Below, in pieces: positions 8,114-17,669 of a stretch of DNA of 64,000 nucleotides (within the stretch, counting starts at the first letter, position 1; the number at the start of each line of letters is the position of its first letter). The DNA comes from Thermobifida halotolerans (GTDB taxonomy: Bacteria; Actinomycetota; Actinomycetes; Streptosporangiales; Streptosporangiaceae): contig NZ_CP063196.1 of assembly GCF_003574835.2 (NCBI RefSeq), positions 2,604,001 to 2,668,000 of the forward strand, written 5' to 3'. The notes under the pieces were generated by a model. It saw nothing but the letters and a program-made list of their open reading frames with translations, made no database searches and was not told the DNA's origin. A program made the translations under genes and the position numbers.

Positions 8114-9745
8114 ATGGCACGCACACACGAGGTGTTCAACCAGCCCAGTCCGCTGGCCGACTACGACGTCGCCGCCGACCCCGTCCTCGGGGAGGGGCTG
8201 GAGCGCGAGGGCGGCGGCTGGGCGGCCGAGGAGGTGGGCGAGCTGGGGCGGCTCGCCGGAAGCGCCCGCGCCCGCTCCTGGGGCGAGCAGGCCAACACCC
8301 ACACCCCGGTGCTGCGCACCCACGACCGCTACGGCCACCGCGTCGACGAGGTCGACTTCCACCCCGCCTGGCACGTCCTCATGGACACCGCCGTCACCCA
8401 CGGGCTGCACGCCGCCCCCTGGACCGACGGCCGCGCCGGGGCGCACGTGGCGCGGGCCGCCAAGTTCTTCGTGTGGAGCCAGGCCGAGGCCGGACACGGC
8501 TGCCCGATCTCCATGACGTACGCGGCCGTGCCCGCCCTGCGGCACTCCCCCGACCTGGCCGCGCGGTTCGAGCCGCTGCTGGCCGCACGCGTCTACGACT
8601 TCGGGCTGCGGCCCCCGCACACCAAGCGCGGCCTGCTGGCGGGCATGTCCATGACCGAGAAGCAGGGCGGCTCCGACGTGCGCGCCAACACCACCCGCGC
8701 GGTGGCCGCCCCCGACGGCTCCTACCGGCTGCGCGGTCACAAGTGGTTCACCTCCGCGCCCATGGGCGACGTGTTCCTCACCCTCGCCCAGGCGGACGAG
8801 GGGCTGACCTGCTTCCTGGTGCCGCGGGTGCTGGAGGACGGCTCCCGCAACGCGCTGAGCATCCAGCGGCTCAAGGACAAGCTCGGCAACCGCTCCAACG
8901 CCTCGGCGGAACTGGAGTACGACGGCGCGCACGCCTGGCTGGTCGGAGAACCGGGGCAGGGGGTGCGCACCATCATCGAGATGGTCAACGCCACCCGGCT
9001 GGACTGCGTGATCGGCTCGGCCGCGGGCATGCGCGCGGCCCTGTCGGAGGCGGTCCACCACGCCACCGAGCGCCGCGCCTTCGGCAGGAGGCTCGTCGAG
9101 CAGCCGCTGATGCGCAACGTGCTGGCCGACCTGGCCCTGGAGTCGGAGGCCGCCACCACCCTGATGCTGCGGTTGGCCGGTGCGGCCGACCGCGCCGTGC
9201 GCGGCGACGCGCACGAGGCCGCGTTCCGCCGCCTGGCGGTGCCCGTGGGCAAGTTCTGGGTGACCAAACGCCAGCCCGCGCACGTGGCCGAGGCCCTGGA
9301 GTGCCTGGGCGGCAACGGCTACGTCGAGGAGTCCGGCATGCCCCGGCTGTTCCGCGAGTCCCCGCTCAACTCCGTCTGGGAGGGGTCCGGCAACGTCGCC
9401 GCCCTGGACGTGCTGCGGGCCATGCGCCGCGAACCGGACAGCGTCGAGGCGTTCCGCGCCGAACTGGCCCTGGCCGAGGGAGCCGACCCGCGCCTGGACG
9501 CGGCCGTCAAGCGGCTGCTGGCCGCCCTGGGCGACCCGGAGTCCGCCGAGTACCGCGCCCGCTCCGTGGTGGAGTCGATGGCGTTGTGCCTGCAGGCGTC
9601 CCTGCTGGTGCGGCACGCCCCGACGGCCGTCGCCGACGCCTTCGTCGCCTCGCGGCTGGACGGCGGGTGGGGCCACGTCTTCGGCACGCTGCCGCCCTCC
9701 GTCGACACCGGGGCCGTCCTGGAACGCCACCGGCCGCGCCGCTGA
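8114..9745 (+). CDS. aidB: AidB-like acyl-CoA dehydrogenase family flavoprotein
   Basis: A 543-residue protein collinear with Escherichia coli AidB (541 residues). It shares HEVFNQPSPLADYD at the N-terminus, the FAD-binding MSMTEKQGGSDVRANTT, RLKDKLGNRSNAS, the catalytic-region ECLGGNGYVEESGMPRL and NSVWEGSGN. AidB is an FAD protein induced in the response to DNA alkylation; it binds DNA and is thought to protect it, with only weak acyl-CoA dehydrogenase activity. ATG 8114 fits the N-terminal alignment but has only a weak upstream purine run. It stands alone between the sulfur operon and glgX. Confidence 0.9.
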   Translation: MARTHEVFNQPSPLADYDVAADPVLGEGLEREGGGWAAEEVGELGRLAGSARARSWGEQANTHTPVLRTHDRYGHRVDEVDFHPAWHVLMDTAVTHGLHAAPWTDGRAGAHVARAAKFFVWSQAEAGHGCPISMTYAAVPALRHSPDLAARFEPLLAARVYDFGLRPPHTKRGLLAGMSMTEKQGGSDVRANTTRAVAAPDGSYRLRGHKWFTSAPMGDVFLTLAQADEGLTCFLVPRVLEDGSRNALSIQRLKDKLGNRSNASAELEYDGAHAWLVGEPGQGVRTIIEMVNATRLDCVIGSAAGMRAALSEAVHHATERRAFGRRLVEQPLMRNVLADLALESEAATTLMLRLAGAADRAVRGDAHEAAFRRLAVPVGKFWVTKRQPAHVAEALECLGGNGYVEESGMPRLFRESPLNSVWEGSGNVAALDVLRAMRREPDSVEAFRAELALAEGADPRLDAAVKRLLAALGDPESAEYRARSVVESMALCLQASLLVRHAPTAVADAFVASRLDGGWGHVFGTLPPSVDTGAVLERHRPRR

Positions 9746-9970
9746 CCGGCCGCCGCCCCGCCCGCGCCGGGGAATCGGCGGCGCCCCTGTCCCGGTACCG
9801 GTGCGCCGCGGCCGGTTCCGGAGTGCCGCCCGACAGCCGTCCGCCCCCGTCGCGACCTGGGTCGGACGGCACAATCGGGTGTCGATAGCCTTGCGCAGGC
9901 ATAGACCGCACGTTATGGCGGAACAACAGTTCCGTCCACGACCACGCAGTGCAGAAGGACAGCGACGCCC

Positions 9971-12088
<2,118 letters not shown>

Positions 12089-12203
12089 GCGGCGCCGACG
12101 GGCCGCCCCGTTTCGGCGGAGGACGGGAGCCCTCCCGCCTTCCGGAGCGTCACCGAGAGCGGCGGGGCGGGTCGGAGAGGACGGCTCCGATCCGCCCTTC
12201 CAC

Positions 12204-12608
12204 TCAGTCGGCGCTCCGCCGGGTCCGCGTCCTCCTGCGCCGCCTCCGGAACTCCCCCAGCACCGGAATCGACATCGCGGTGAAGACCACGGCCACGATG
12301 GCCGCGCACAGAGCGGCGGGAACCAGGTCGTCTTCCGCCTGCACCCAGGCCGCCAGCGCGTTCCCGGCCAGGAGTCCGGCGACGAGGGTGGCCACTCCGA
12401 CCGTCAGCAGCACACGCAGCAGTCCGCTGTCCGACGTCGGACGGCGACTCGTCCAGTCCAGTGTCCCGGACCGGGGCCGCGTCAGCAGGCTCTGCCCCTC
12501 CCGGTCGGCCCTCCGGCCGGTCGCGTGCCTCAGCCGCTGGCGCCCCCGGAACCACCCCACGCGCAGTGGTCGGCGGTAGCCGATCGATTGCCGGTGTGTG
12601 ACAGACAT
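12204..12608 (-). CDS. Small two-helix membrane protein, function unknown
   Basis: A 134-residue protein from ATG 12608, which has a good GGAGGTG site. A basic 60-residue N-terminal part (many Arg) is followed by two hydrophobic helices (residues about 63-88 and 95-118) and an Arg-rich C-terminal tail. It could be a membrane-anchored protein with cytosolic ends; no known domain is recognised. It is convergent with glgX and divergent from msrB. It shows normal high GC3, so it is probably a real gene. Confidence 0.55.
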   Translation of the reverse strand: MSVTHRQSIGYRRPLRVGWFRGRQRLRHATGRRADREGQSLLTRPRSGTLDWTSRRPTSDSGLLRVLLTVGVATLVAGLLAGNALAAWVQAEDDLVPAALCAAIVAVVFTAMSIPVLGEFRRRRRRTRTRRSAD

Positions 12609-12767
12609 GCCCACCTCCGTGCTCTCGCTCGTCGGTCCCCTACCCGAGCACCGGAGGGGCGAACTGCTCATAGGCGAATAAGGGGGACGGAAAGCGTCAT
12701 GTCAGTCTTTACGGCCGCCTCGCGGGGGTCCCACCGGAGAAGCGCGGAACGGGGTAGCGTCATTTCC

Positions 12768-13190
12768 ATGAATGACTCGAACACACCGGTCAACCGGTCC
12801 GAGGAGGAGTGGCGGGCGGTCCTCGACCCCGAGGCGTTCGCGGTCCTGCGCCAGGGCGCCACGGAGCGCCCGTGGAGCGGCGAGTACGTGTCGACCAAGA
12901 CCCAGGGGGTCTACCGTTGCCGCGCGTGCGGGGCGGAGCTGTTCCGCTCGGAGCACAAGTTCGACTCCCACTGCGGGTGGCCGAGCTTCTACGACCCCGC
13001 CGAGAGTTCGGCGGTGACCCTGCACGAGGACCACTCCCTGGGCATGGTGCGCACCGAGGTCCGCTGCGCCCGATGCGGCTCCCACCTGGGACATGTGTTC
13101 CACGGGGAGGGCTACCCCACCCCAACAGACGACCGCTACTGCATCAATTCGGTGGCTTTGACCTTGGAAGCGGAGGACACAGTGGAATAG
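12768..13190 (+). CDS. msrB: Peptide-methionine (R)-S-oxide reductase MsrB
   Basis: A 140-residue SelR-domain protein of usual length. Zinc ligands are two CxxC pairs (YRCRACGAEL and VRCARCGSHL). Other visible motifs are HCGWPSFYDP (substrate pocket Trp) and RYCINSVAL with the catalytic Cys; the family's GHVFxxGP block is present as LGHVFHGEGYP. It reduces the R epimer of methionine sulfoxide in proteins with thioredoxin. ATG 12768 matches the family N-terminus; the upstream GGGGTAG is a modest ribosome-binding site. Confidence 0.94.
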   Translation: MNDSNTPVNRSEEEWRAVLDPEAFAVLRQGATERPWSGEYVSTKTQGVYRCRACGAELFRSEHKFDSHCGWPSFYDPAESSAVTLHEDHSLGMVRTEVRCARCGSHLGHVFHGEGYPTPTDDRYCINSVALTLEAEDTVE

Positions 13191-13254
13191 CATCCTTCTT
13201 CATGTCATCCGTCCCCCCACTGTTGTGGAACGTCTCCGACGAAGGTTTTCCTCT

Positions 13255-13908
13255 ATGACCTCCGACCGCAACCAGGCCGTTTCCCGACGGCCGCTGCCGC
13301 GTATGGCCCGCGGTTCCGCTCCCTGGCTGGTCCCCGCGCTGACCGCCGCGGGCGTCTGTGTGCTCGCGAGCCGGGGGTCACGGGTGCGCAAGGCACTCGC
13401 CGTCCCCGTGGTGGGACTGGCGGCGGGGATGGTGTGGTTCTTCCGCGACCCCGACCGCGGCCCCGCGAGCGGTCGGTTCCTCTCCGCCGCCGACGGTGTC
13501 GTCCAGAGCATCGATCCGCTGCCCGACGGCAGGACCCGGATCGCGGTCTTCATGAACCCCCTGAACGTCCATGTGAACCGGGCTCCGCTCGCCGGTGTGG
13601 TGACCGGGCTCGAACACCGTCCCGGCGGCTTCCGTCCGGCCTTCGACAAGGACAGCGAACTCAATGAACGCGTCATCTGGACCTTCGACACCGAAATGGG
13701 CGAAGTCACGGTCATTCAGATCGCCGGGGCGATGGTCCGTCGCATCGTCCCGTATCACCAGATCGGCACGAAGGTCGAGCAGGGCGAAAGGATCGGTCTC
13801 ATCCGGTTCGGTTCTCGAGTCGACGTCTATCTCCCCCCGGGCGTCACGCCTGCCGTGGAGGTTGGACAGAAGGTTCGCGCCGGGGAGACCCGCCTCGACC
13901 GCGACTGA
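13255..13908 (+). CDS. psd: Phosphatidylserine decarboxylase, short (archaeal-type) form
   Basis: A 217-residue decarboxylase of the short PSD clade. It has an N-terminal membrane-associated hydrophobic segment (WLVPALTAAGVCVLA, AVPVVGLAAGMVWFF), then FRDPDR, SAADGVV, FMNPLNVHVNRAP and the C-terminal self-cleavage region IRFGSRVDVYLP, where the Gly-Ser pair yields the pyruvoyl cofactor. It makes phosphatidylethanolamine from phosphatidylserine. The ATG at 13255 is preferred; a GTG at 13225 is in frame. The pssA partner follows with overlap. Confidence 0.92.
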   Translation: MTSDRNQAVSRRPLPRMARGSAPWLVPALTAAGVCVLASRGSRVRKALAVPVVGLAAGMVWFFRDPDRGPASGRFLSAADGVVQSIDPLPDGRTRIAVFMNPLNVHVNRAPLAGVVTGLEHRPGGFRPAFDKDSELNERVIWTFDTEMGEVTVIQIAGAMVRRIVPYHQIGTKVEQGERIGLIRFGSRVDVYLPPGVTPAVEVGQKVRAGETRLDRD

Positions 13909-14662
13909 CCCGGCGACCGCACCGCCGGACGCGGCCGAGGAGTCGTCGAGACCCCGGCTGTCCCTGGCCGACTACTTCACCCTCGGCAACGCCCTGTGCG
14001 GGTTCATGGCGGTCTGCCAGCTCGCCGCGGCGCAGATGGCGCACATCGCCGCAGGGTTTCCCGGTCCGCTGCCGCGCGAGGCGGTGGCGACGTCGATCAT
14101 CCTGCTGCTGGGCGCCGCCGCCTTCGACCTGTTCGACGGGCGGGTGGCCCGCAGGCTCGGCGGCAGCGTCATGGGCGCCGAACTGGACAACCTGGCCGAC
14201 GTCATCAGCTTCGGGTTCGCCCCGGCGTTCTTCGTCGTCTCCTGGGGTTCCTTCGTCCCCCCGAACGGATCGGTGCTGGCGGTCATCGCCGCGGCGGCGG
14301 TACTGCTGGCGGTCGTGGTGCGGCTGGCGCGGTTCTCCTGCCAGGCCCCCGGTGAACACCACTTCACCGGGCTGCCCAGCCCGTTCGGGGCGATGGCGGT
14401 CATCGTCATCGTGCTGCTCCACCCGCCGGTCTACACGGGGATCGCCGCGATCCTCCTCGTGGCCTGGCTGATGGTCAGCCACATCCGGTACCCGAAGCCG
14501 CGGGGCCGGTCCGCCTACGCGGTCCTCGCGGCGATCGCGTGCGGAGCGGGCTGCCTGGTGGCCTGGGCGATGGACGCTCCCGGAGGGATGCTCCTGCTCA
14601 CCTCCGGGGCGGTGCTGATGCTGCTGGTCGTGGCGACGGCACCGCTGCTGCTGCGCAGGTGA
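13862..14662 (+). CDS. pssA: CDP-diacylglycerol-serine O-phosphatidyltransferase
   Basis: A CDP-alcohol phosphatidyltransferase with the full signature DLFDGRVARRLGG....GAELDNLAD (DxxDGxxAR-x7-GxxxDxxxD), which binds Mg2+ and CDP, and about eight membrane helices. It supplies phosphatidylserine to Psd, encoded just upstream. The start is uncertain: there is no ATG between the psd stop and the conserved SLADYFTLGNALCGF region. I chose TTG 13862, which overlaps psd by 47 bases and implies coupled translation (266 residues). The coding frame is open further upstream, but inside psd. Confidence 0.85.
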   Translation: MDRRFAPGRPASTATDPATAPPDAAEESSRPRLSLADYFTLGNALCGFMAVCQLAAAQMAHIAAGFPGPLPREAVATSIILLLGAAAFDLFDGRVARRLGGSVMGAELDNLADVISFGFAPAFFVVSWGSFVPPNGSVLAVIAAAAVLLAVVVRLARFSCQAPGEHHFTGLPSPFGAMAVIVIVLLHPPVYTGIAAILLVAWLMVSHIRYPKPRGRSAYAVLAAIACGAGCLVAWAMDAPGGMLLLTSGAVLMLLVVATAPLLLRR

Positions 14663-14670
14663 CTCTCACC

Positions 14671-14706
14671 GGGCCGGGGGCGGACCGCGCGGTCCGCCCC
14701 CGGCCC
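14671..14706. terminator. 36-bp perfect palindromic terminator after psd-pssA
   Basis: A 16-bp arm, a self-complementary GCGC centre and an exact inverted arm begin 9 bases after the pssA stop. It is extremely GC-rich, with no strong T-run. Between here and 15011 I see no gene, only a 23-base repeat (14779-14801) shared with 37166-37188. Confidence 0.7.
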
Positions 14707-14778
14707 GTGTGCGCTCTTGACGCCGGGGGCGATATTTCGCAAAAAGACCCTCCGGTGTCATCGGGGGCCGCCACGGGT

Positions 14779-14801
14779 TGCCGGTGGCCGGTCGAGGCGC
14801 C
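14779..14801. repeat. 23-bp repeat shared with 37166-37188
   Basis: These 23 bases are identical to 37166-37188. Upstream similarity also includes a (T)TTCGCAAAAAGACCCTCC-like stretch at 14735-14753, matching about 37131-37145. The other copy lies beside a transposase fragment, so this may be a relic of the same element. Confidence 0.5.
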
Positions 14802-15011
14802 CCCGGCGCCGAGTCCGGCCGGGGCCCCACCCGCCCGCACGTATCAGGGCATCGCGCGCCGCAGAGGCCCGGGTCGGGGTGGCCGGTGTTCTTCCGGCCC
14901 GTCCGTTTGTGGGGGCGTTCCCCCTCCGCCGCGCGCCGCGACGCCCTCTGAACCGCAGTGGTCTCGGCGCCAGTGGGCCAAGAACGCGGGTGACAGCCGA
15001 ATCCGTCGAGG

Positions 15012-15518
15012 TCAGCGGGGTGGGGGCCAGTCGGGGTGGGTGGGGGGTGGGGGCAGCGGAACGGGTTCGCGCGGCTCGGTGTAGCTCAGGGCGCTGGTGA
15101 GCGCGGGGGCGGGCACGTGCAGGACCACGGTGTGTCCGTCGGGGTCTTCGGCGATGACGGCGCGCACGGTGTAGCCGTCCAGGGGGTTGGCGCGTGCGGT
15201 TTCGGGGGTGGGGGCGCCGAGGCCGGTGAGGAAGGCGCGTACCCGGTCGAGGTCGCGCGGTTGGGTGCGGCCGTGTTCGATGCGCGAGATGGTGGCCTGG
15301 GTCGTTCCGGTGAGGCGGGCGATCTGCTCCTGGGTCATGGGGGTCAGGGCGCGGATGCGGCGGAGGAGGGCGGTGATGTCGAGGCGGGCCACCGCCTGGG
15401 CCACGGCCGGGTGGGTCCAGAACTCGGCGGGGAGGACGGGGTGGTCGGGGTTGAGTTCGCGGACGGTGATGGCGGCCTCGATCGCGGCGCGCGTGGCCAG
15501 GGGTCGTTCGGCGGTCAT
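15012..15518 (-). CDS. XRE-family helix-turn-helix regulator
   Basis: A 168-residue protein with a Cro/C1-type HTH at residues about 60-95 (MTQEQIARLTGTTQATISRI), preceded by an N-terminal region FWTHPAVAQAVARLDITALL. After the HTH come about 65 residues containing YTVRAVIAEDPDGHTVVLHV and a Pro-rich tail. It forms the distal gene of a minus-strand cluster with the ATPase, resembling the AbaA-type regulatory loci of streptomycetes. ATG 15518 follows a GGAG site. Confidence 0.8.
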   Translation of the reverse strand: MTAERPLATRAAIEAAITVRELNPDHPVLPAEFWTHPAVAQAVARLDITALLRRIRALTPMTQEQIARLTGTTQATISRIEHGRTQPRDLDRVRAFLTGLGAPTPETARANPLDGYTVRAVIAEDPDGHTVVLHVPAPALTSALSYTEPREPVPLPPPPTHPDWPPPR

Positions 15519-15591
15519 GGACGGAAGTGCTCCGGTAGAAGGGGGAAGGCCGGGGCCGGGGAAGGAAGGGCCCCGGCCTGGTTCGGGGCTG

Positions 15592-15729
15592 CTACAGGGG
15601 CCAGTAGCGGCAGGTGGGGTCGCGCCGGGGCAGCCGGGGCTGGCCGCTCAGGAGTCCGGCGAGTTCGGTGAGGGTGACGGCGCAGACCAGCACCACCAGC
15701 CCGATACCGTGGAAGCCGGGTTTGAGCAC
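15592..15729 (-). CDS. 45-residue single-helix membrane peptide (putative)
   Basis: A small ORF from GTG 15729 with a GAGGT site 5 bases upstream, ending in TAG 15592. It contains one hydrophobic helix (IGLVVLVCAVTLTELAGLL) and a basic, Cys/Trp-containing tail (PTCRYWPL). GC3 in this frame is very high, better than in the overlapping 64-residue frame, which supports coding. It lies between the XRE gene and the ATPase gene. Function unknown. Confidence 0.5.
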   Translation of the reverse strand: MLKPGFHGIGLVVLVCAVTLTELAGLLSGQPRLPRRDPTCRYWPL

Positions 15730-15842
15730 GGGGTGACCTCGGGAACGCCAGCGGCGTCGTGGAACTCGCAGATCTCGTAGTGCGGAAACGCGACCCGGGC
15801 GGCCGTCACCTCACCAGGAGGCGGCAGAGGGTACACGCTCAC
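15648..15842 (-). CDS. 64-residue ORF coupled to the ATPase gene (putative)
   Basis: GTG 15842 overlaps the ATPase stop as GTGA, the usual coupling arrangement. The N-terminal half (SVYPLPPPGEVTAARVAF then PHYEICEFHDAAG) has good coding bias. The C-terminal half overlaps the 45-residue ORF in another frame and has poor bias, so the real product may be shorter or only one of the two may be made. No domain is recognised. Confidence 0.4.
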   Translation of the reverse strand: MSVYPLPPPGEVTAARVAFPHYEICEFHDAAGVPEVTPCSNPASTVSGWWCWSAPSPSPNSPDS

Positions 15843-16282
15843 TCCTTCGCCTCGGTGCCGTGGTGGCCGGTGGGCCAGTGCAGGGCGAAGTACACGCCGC
15901 CCTCCCACGGGGCGAGGACCCCCCATCGAGTGGCCAGGCGGTCCACCAGCAGTAGGCCTCGGCCGTGCTCGGCGAACGGGTCGCCGGGCGTGACCACGCG
16001 CGGAACGCAGTGCCACAGGCGGGGGGCCCGGGTGCGCACCTCGGCCCGCACGCCCCGGTGATCCACCTGGACGCGCACGGCGAAGGACTCGCCGGGATCA
16101 CCCGAGCGGGTGTGCCGGATCGCGTTCGTGGCGAGTTCGGAGATGATCAGTTCGGCCCGGTCGAGCACCTCCTCGGGTGCGGTGATGCGGGGGCAGAGCC
16201 GGATCGCCGCGGTGACGAACCGGCGGGCATCGGCCACGCTGCCGGAAACGCCGGGAAACGACGAGAAAGCGACACTCACCAC
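15839..16282 (-). CDS. Histidine-kinase-like ATPase (anti-sigma-factor type)
   Basis: A 147-residue GHKL ATPase of the RsbW/SpoIIAB-like group found in actinomycete AbaA loci. The N-box is ELIISELATNAIRHTRSGD (Glu and Asn for Mg-ATP); the G1/G2 region is DPFAEHGRGLLLVDRLATRWG. Such proteins bind ATP and may regulate sigma or anti-sigma factors, but here no sigma gene is adjacent. GTG 16282 (or GTG 16279) follows a GGGGGTG purine run. It is divergent from the DUF5753 regulator. Confidence 0.85.
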   Translation of the reverse strand: MVSVAFSSFPGVSGSVADARRFVTAAIRLCPRITAPEEVLDRAELIISELATNAIRHTRSGDPGESFAVRVQVDHRGVRAEVRTRAPRLWHCVPRVVTPGDPFAEHGRGLLLVDRLATRWGVLAPWEGGVYFALHWPTGHHGTEAKE

Positions 16283-16360
16283 CGCACCCCCAGAAAACGC
16301 AGCACATAGGGGCGCACCCGCGACATTCGCCGCGTCCCGGGTATGCGAAGCACACTAGGC

Positions 16361-16374
16361 TGACTCATGAGTCA
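16361..16374. promoter_or_regulatory. 14-bp palindromic operator candidate between divergent regulators
   Basis: A perfect inverted repeat TGACTCATGAGTCA lies in the 326-bp divergent gap between the ATPase (-) and the DUF5753 regulator (+). A CACACTAGG stretch just before it may be a -10 region. A binding site for one of the XRE proteins encoded here is inferred. Confidence 0.45.
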
Positions 16375-16403
16375 CCACCTGGTCTAGTCAGGTCGGAGGC
16401 TAA

Positions 16404-16485
16404 GGCCCTGTAGCAGTGTTCGCCGCACTGGTGCAGGGCCGCTTTGTGTTCCAGGACAGAAACCCCAAGTCCTGGGTGTTCTGTC
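16404..16485 (+). promoter_or_regulatory. Structured 5' leader of the DUF5753 regulator gene
   Basis: Bases 16404-16440 fold as a nested hairpin: outer GGCCCTG/CAGGGCC, inner CAGTG/CACTG. Immediately after, two mutually exclusive hairpins are possible: CCAGGAC (16451-16457) with GTCCTGG (16469-16475), or GACAGAA (16455-16461) with TTCTGTC (16479-16485). They lie about 120-200 bases before the GTG start, in transcribed leader RNA if the promoter is near 16350. Confidence 0.4.
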
Positions 16486-16608
16486 GGACGCATCAAATAT
16501 GACGCTGTCGAACAGGGGTTGCCAGACTTTCGACTGAAGTGCTTGTCTAAGTCCGAGGGTGTAAGTAGAGGTAGCCGAGAACGCTTGATTGGTGAAAGGT
16601 CAGTAGGA

Positions 16609-17409
16609 GTGAGTAGAGGGCGCTGGGCCAAGATCGGCAAGCAGTTACGTGCTCACCGTGAAAGAGCAGGTCTTTCTCAAACCGATCTGGCCAGAAGAGT
16701 TCTACTCTCCCCTGCCATGCTCAGTGCAATGGAACGGGGAGCGCGAGGAATCAAACGGGAGCATCTGGAACGTATCGACCGCGAGCTTGACACAGGGAAT
16801 GCCCTGGCGAACCTCTGGGACCGTACATCTGAGTCAGCGCTGCCCACGTGGTACCAGGACGCGGCCAAGCGTGAGCGCGCCTCTACAGAGATCTGGGAGT
16901 ATCATCCACTTCTTGTCCCGGGCCTGTTGCAGACAGAAGCGTACGCTGGGTGCCTCCTCACGATGGGTCTTCCTCGCGAGAGTCCAGCGGAGATCAGTGA
17001 GTTGCTTCAAGCCCGCATGGACCGAAAGGCGATCTTGAAGTCCGAGCGTCCACCGTTCCTCTTGGTGGTGCTTGATGGTTCGGTGCTAAGCCGTCCGGTG
17101 GGAGGGAAGAAGGTCATGCACGAACAGCTCGGCCACCTTCTAGACCTGGGCGAGCGCCCGAACATCTCTCTACAGGTCATCCCCTTCGAGACCGAGCGAC
17201 ACCCTGGCCTGTTTCACGCGTTCTCCCTGTTCATGGTGCCCAACCAAGGAACGGTGCTGTACACGGAAACTCGACACTCTGGTACGCCCACTGATGATCC
17301 GGGCATAGTTGCCGATTACGCTCGACACTACGGAGACCTCCGGGGAGCTGCTCTACCTCAAGAGGCGTCCCTTCAGCTCATCGCACAAGCTCAGCAGGAG
17401 TTTTCATGA
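16609..17409 (+). CDS. XRE-family regulator with DUF5753 domain (WhiJ-like)
   Basis: A 266-residue regulator. The N-terminal HTH is IGKQLRAHRERAGLSQTDLA (residues about 6-60), followed by the DUF5753 domain with its marks EYHPLLVPGLLQTEAYA, RMDRKAIL and VIPFETERHPGLFHAFSLF. Proteins of this type pair with a small DUF397 protein, encoded immediately downstream with an ATGA overlap, and control development or act in toxin-antitoxin-like pairs in Streptomyces. I chose GTG 16609 (TAGGA upstream) because it starts just before the HTH; the frame is open further upstream. The gene is visibly less GC-rich than its surroundings (many A/T third positions), suggesting horizontal acquisition. Confidence 0.85.
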   Translation: MSRGRWAKIGKQLRAHRERAGLSQTDLARRVLLSPAMLSAMERGARGIKREHLERIDRELDTGNALANLWDRTSESALPTWYQDAAKRERASTEIWEYHPLLVPGLLQTEAYAGCLLTMGLPRESPAEISELLQARMDRKAILKSERPPFLLVVLDGSVLSRPVGGKKVMHEQLGHLLDLGERPNISLQVIPFETERHPGLFHAFSLFMVPNQGTVLYTETRHSGTPTDDPGIVADYARHYGDLRGAALPQEASLQLIAQAQQEFS

Positions 17410-17597
17410 GTACCCATGATCTGAGCTGGCACAAGTCCAGCTATAGCAACCCAAGTGGCGGACACTGTGTCGAGGTCGCGGAGACTCCGCGTGCGGTGCT
17501 GGTGCGTGACACTCAGCACCGGGAGTCGGGCCACCTGGACTTCACGGTGTCGGCCTGGTCCGCGTTCCTGGCGGAGATCAAGACAGGGCGCCTGTAG
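17406..17597 (+). CDS. DUF397 small protein, partner of the XRE regulator
   Basis: A 63-residue DUF397 protein. The diagnostic pattern is LSWHKSSYSNPSGGHCVEVA, then VLVRDTQHRESGHLDFT and WSAFLAEIKTG. Its ATG 17406 overlaps the stop of the DUF5753 regulator. In Streptomyces, DUF397/WhiJ-like pairs act together, the small protein probably modulating the DNA-binding protein. A weak inverted repeat at 17619-17645 may terminate the transcript before the CRISPR array. Confidence 0.88.
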   Translation: MSTHDLSWHKSSYSNPSGGHCVEVAETPRAVLVRDTQHRESGHLDFTVSAWSAFLAEIKTGRL

Positions 17598-17669
17598 TAG
17601 GTCGTTCGCTGTTTAGCGCCCCCGGAGCTCCTTGTCTTCGGGGGCACTGTGATGCTGCCCGTCGCGTAC

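Noticed and set aside
15648-16016. 122-residue minus-strand frame across the ATPase C-terminus
   Set aside because: Its first half is the out-of-frame shadow of the ATPase; only the part after GTG 15842 is kept as a candidate.
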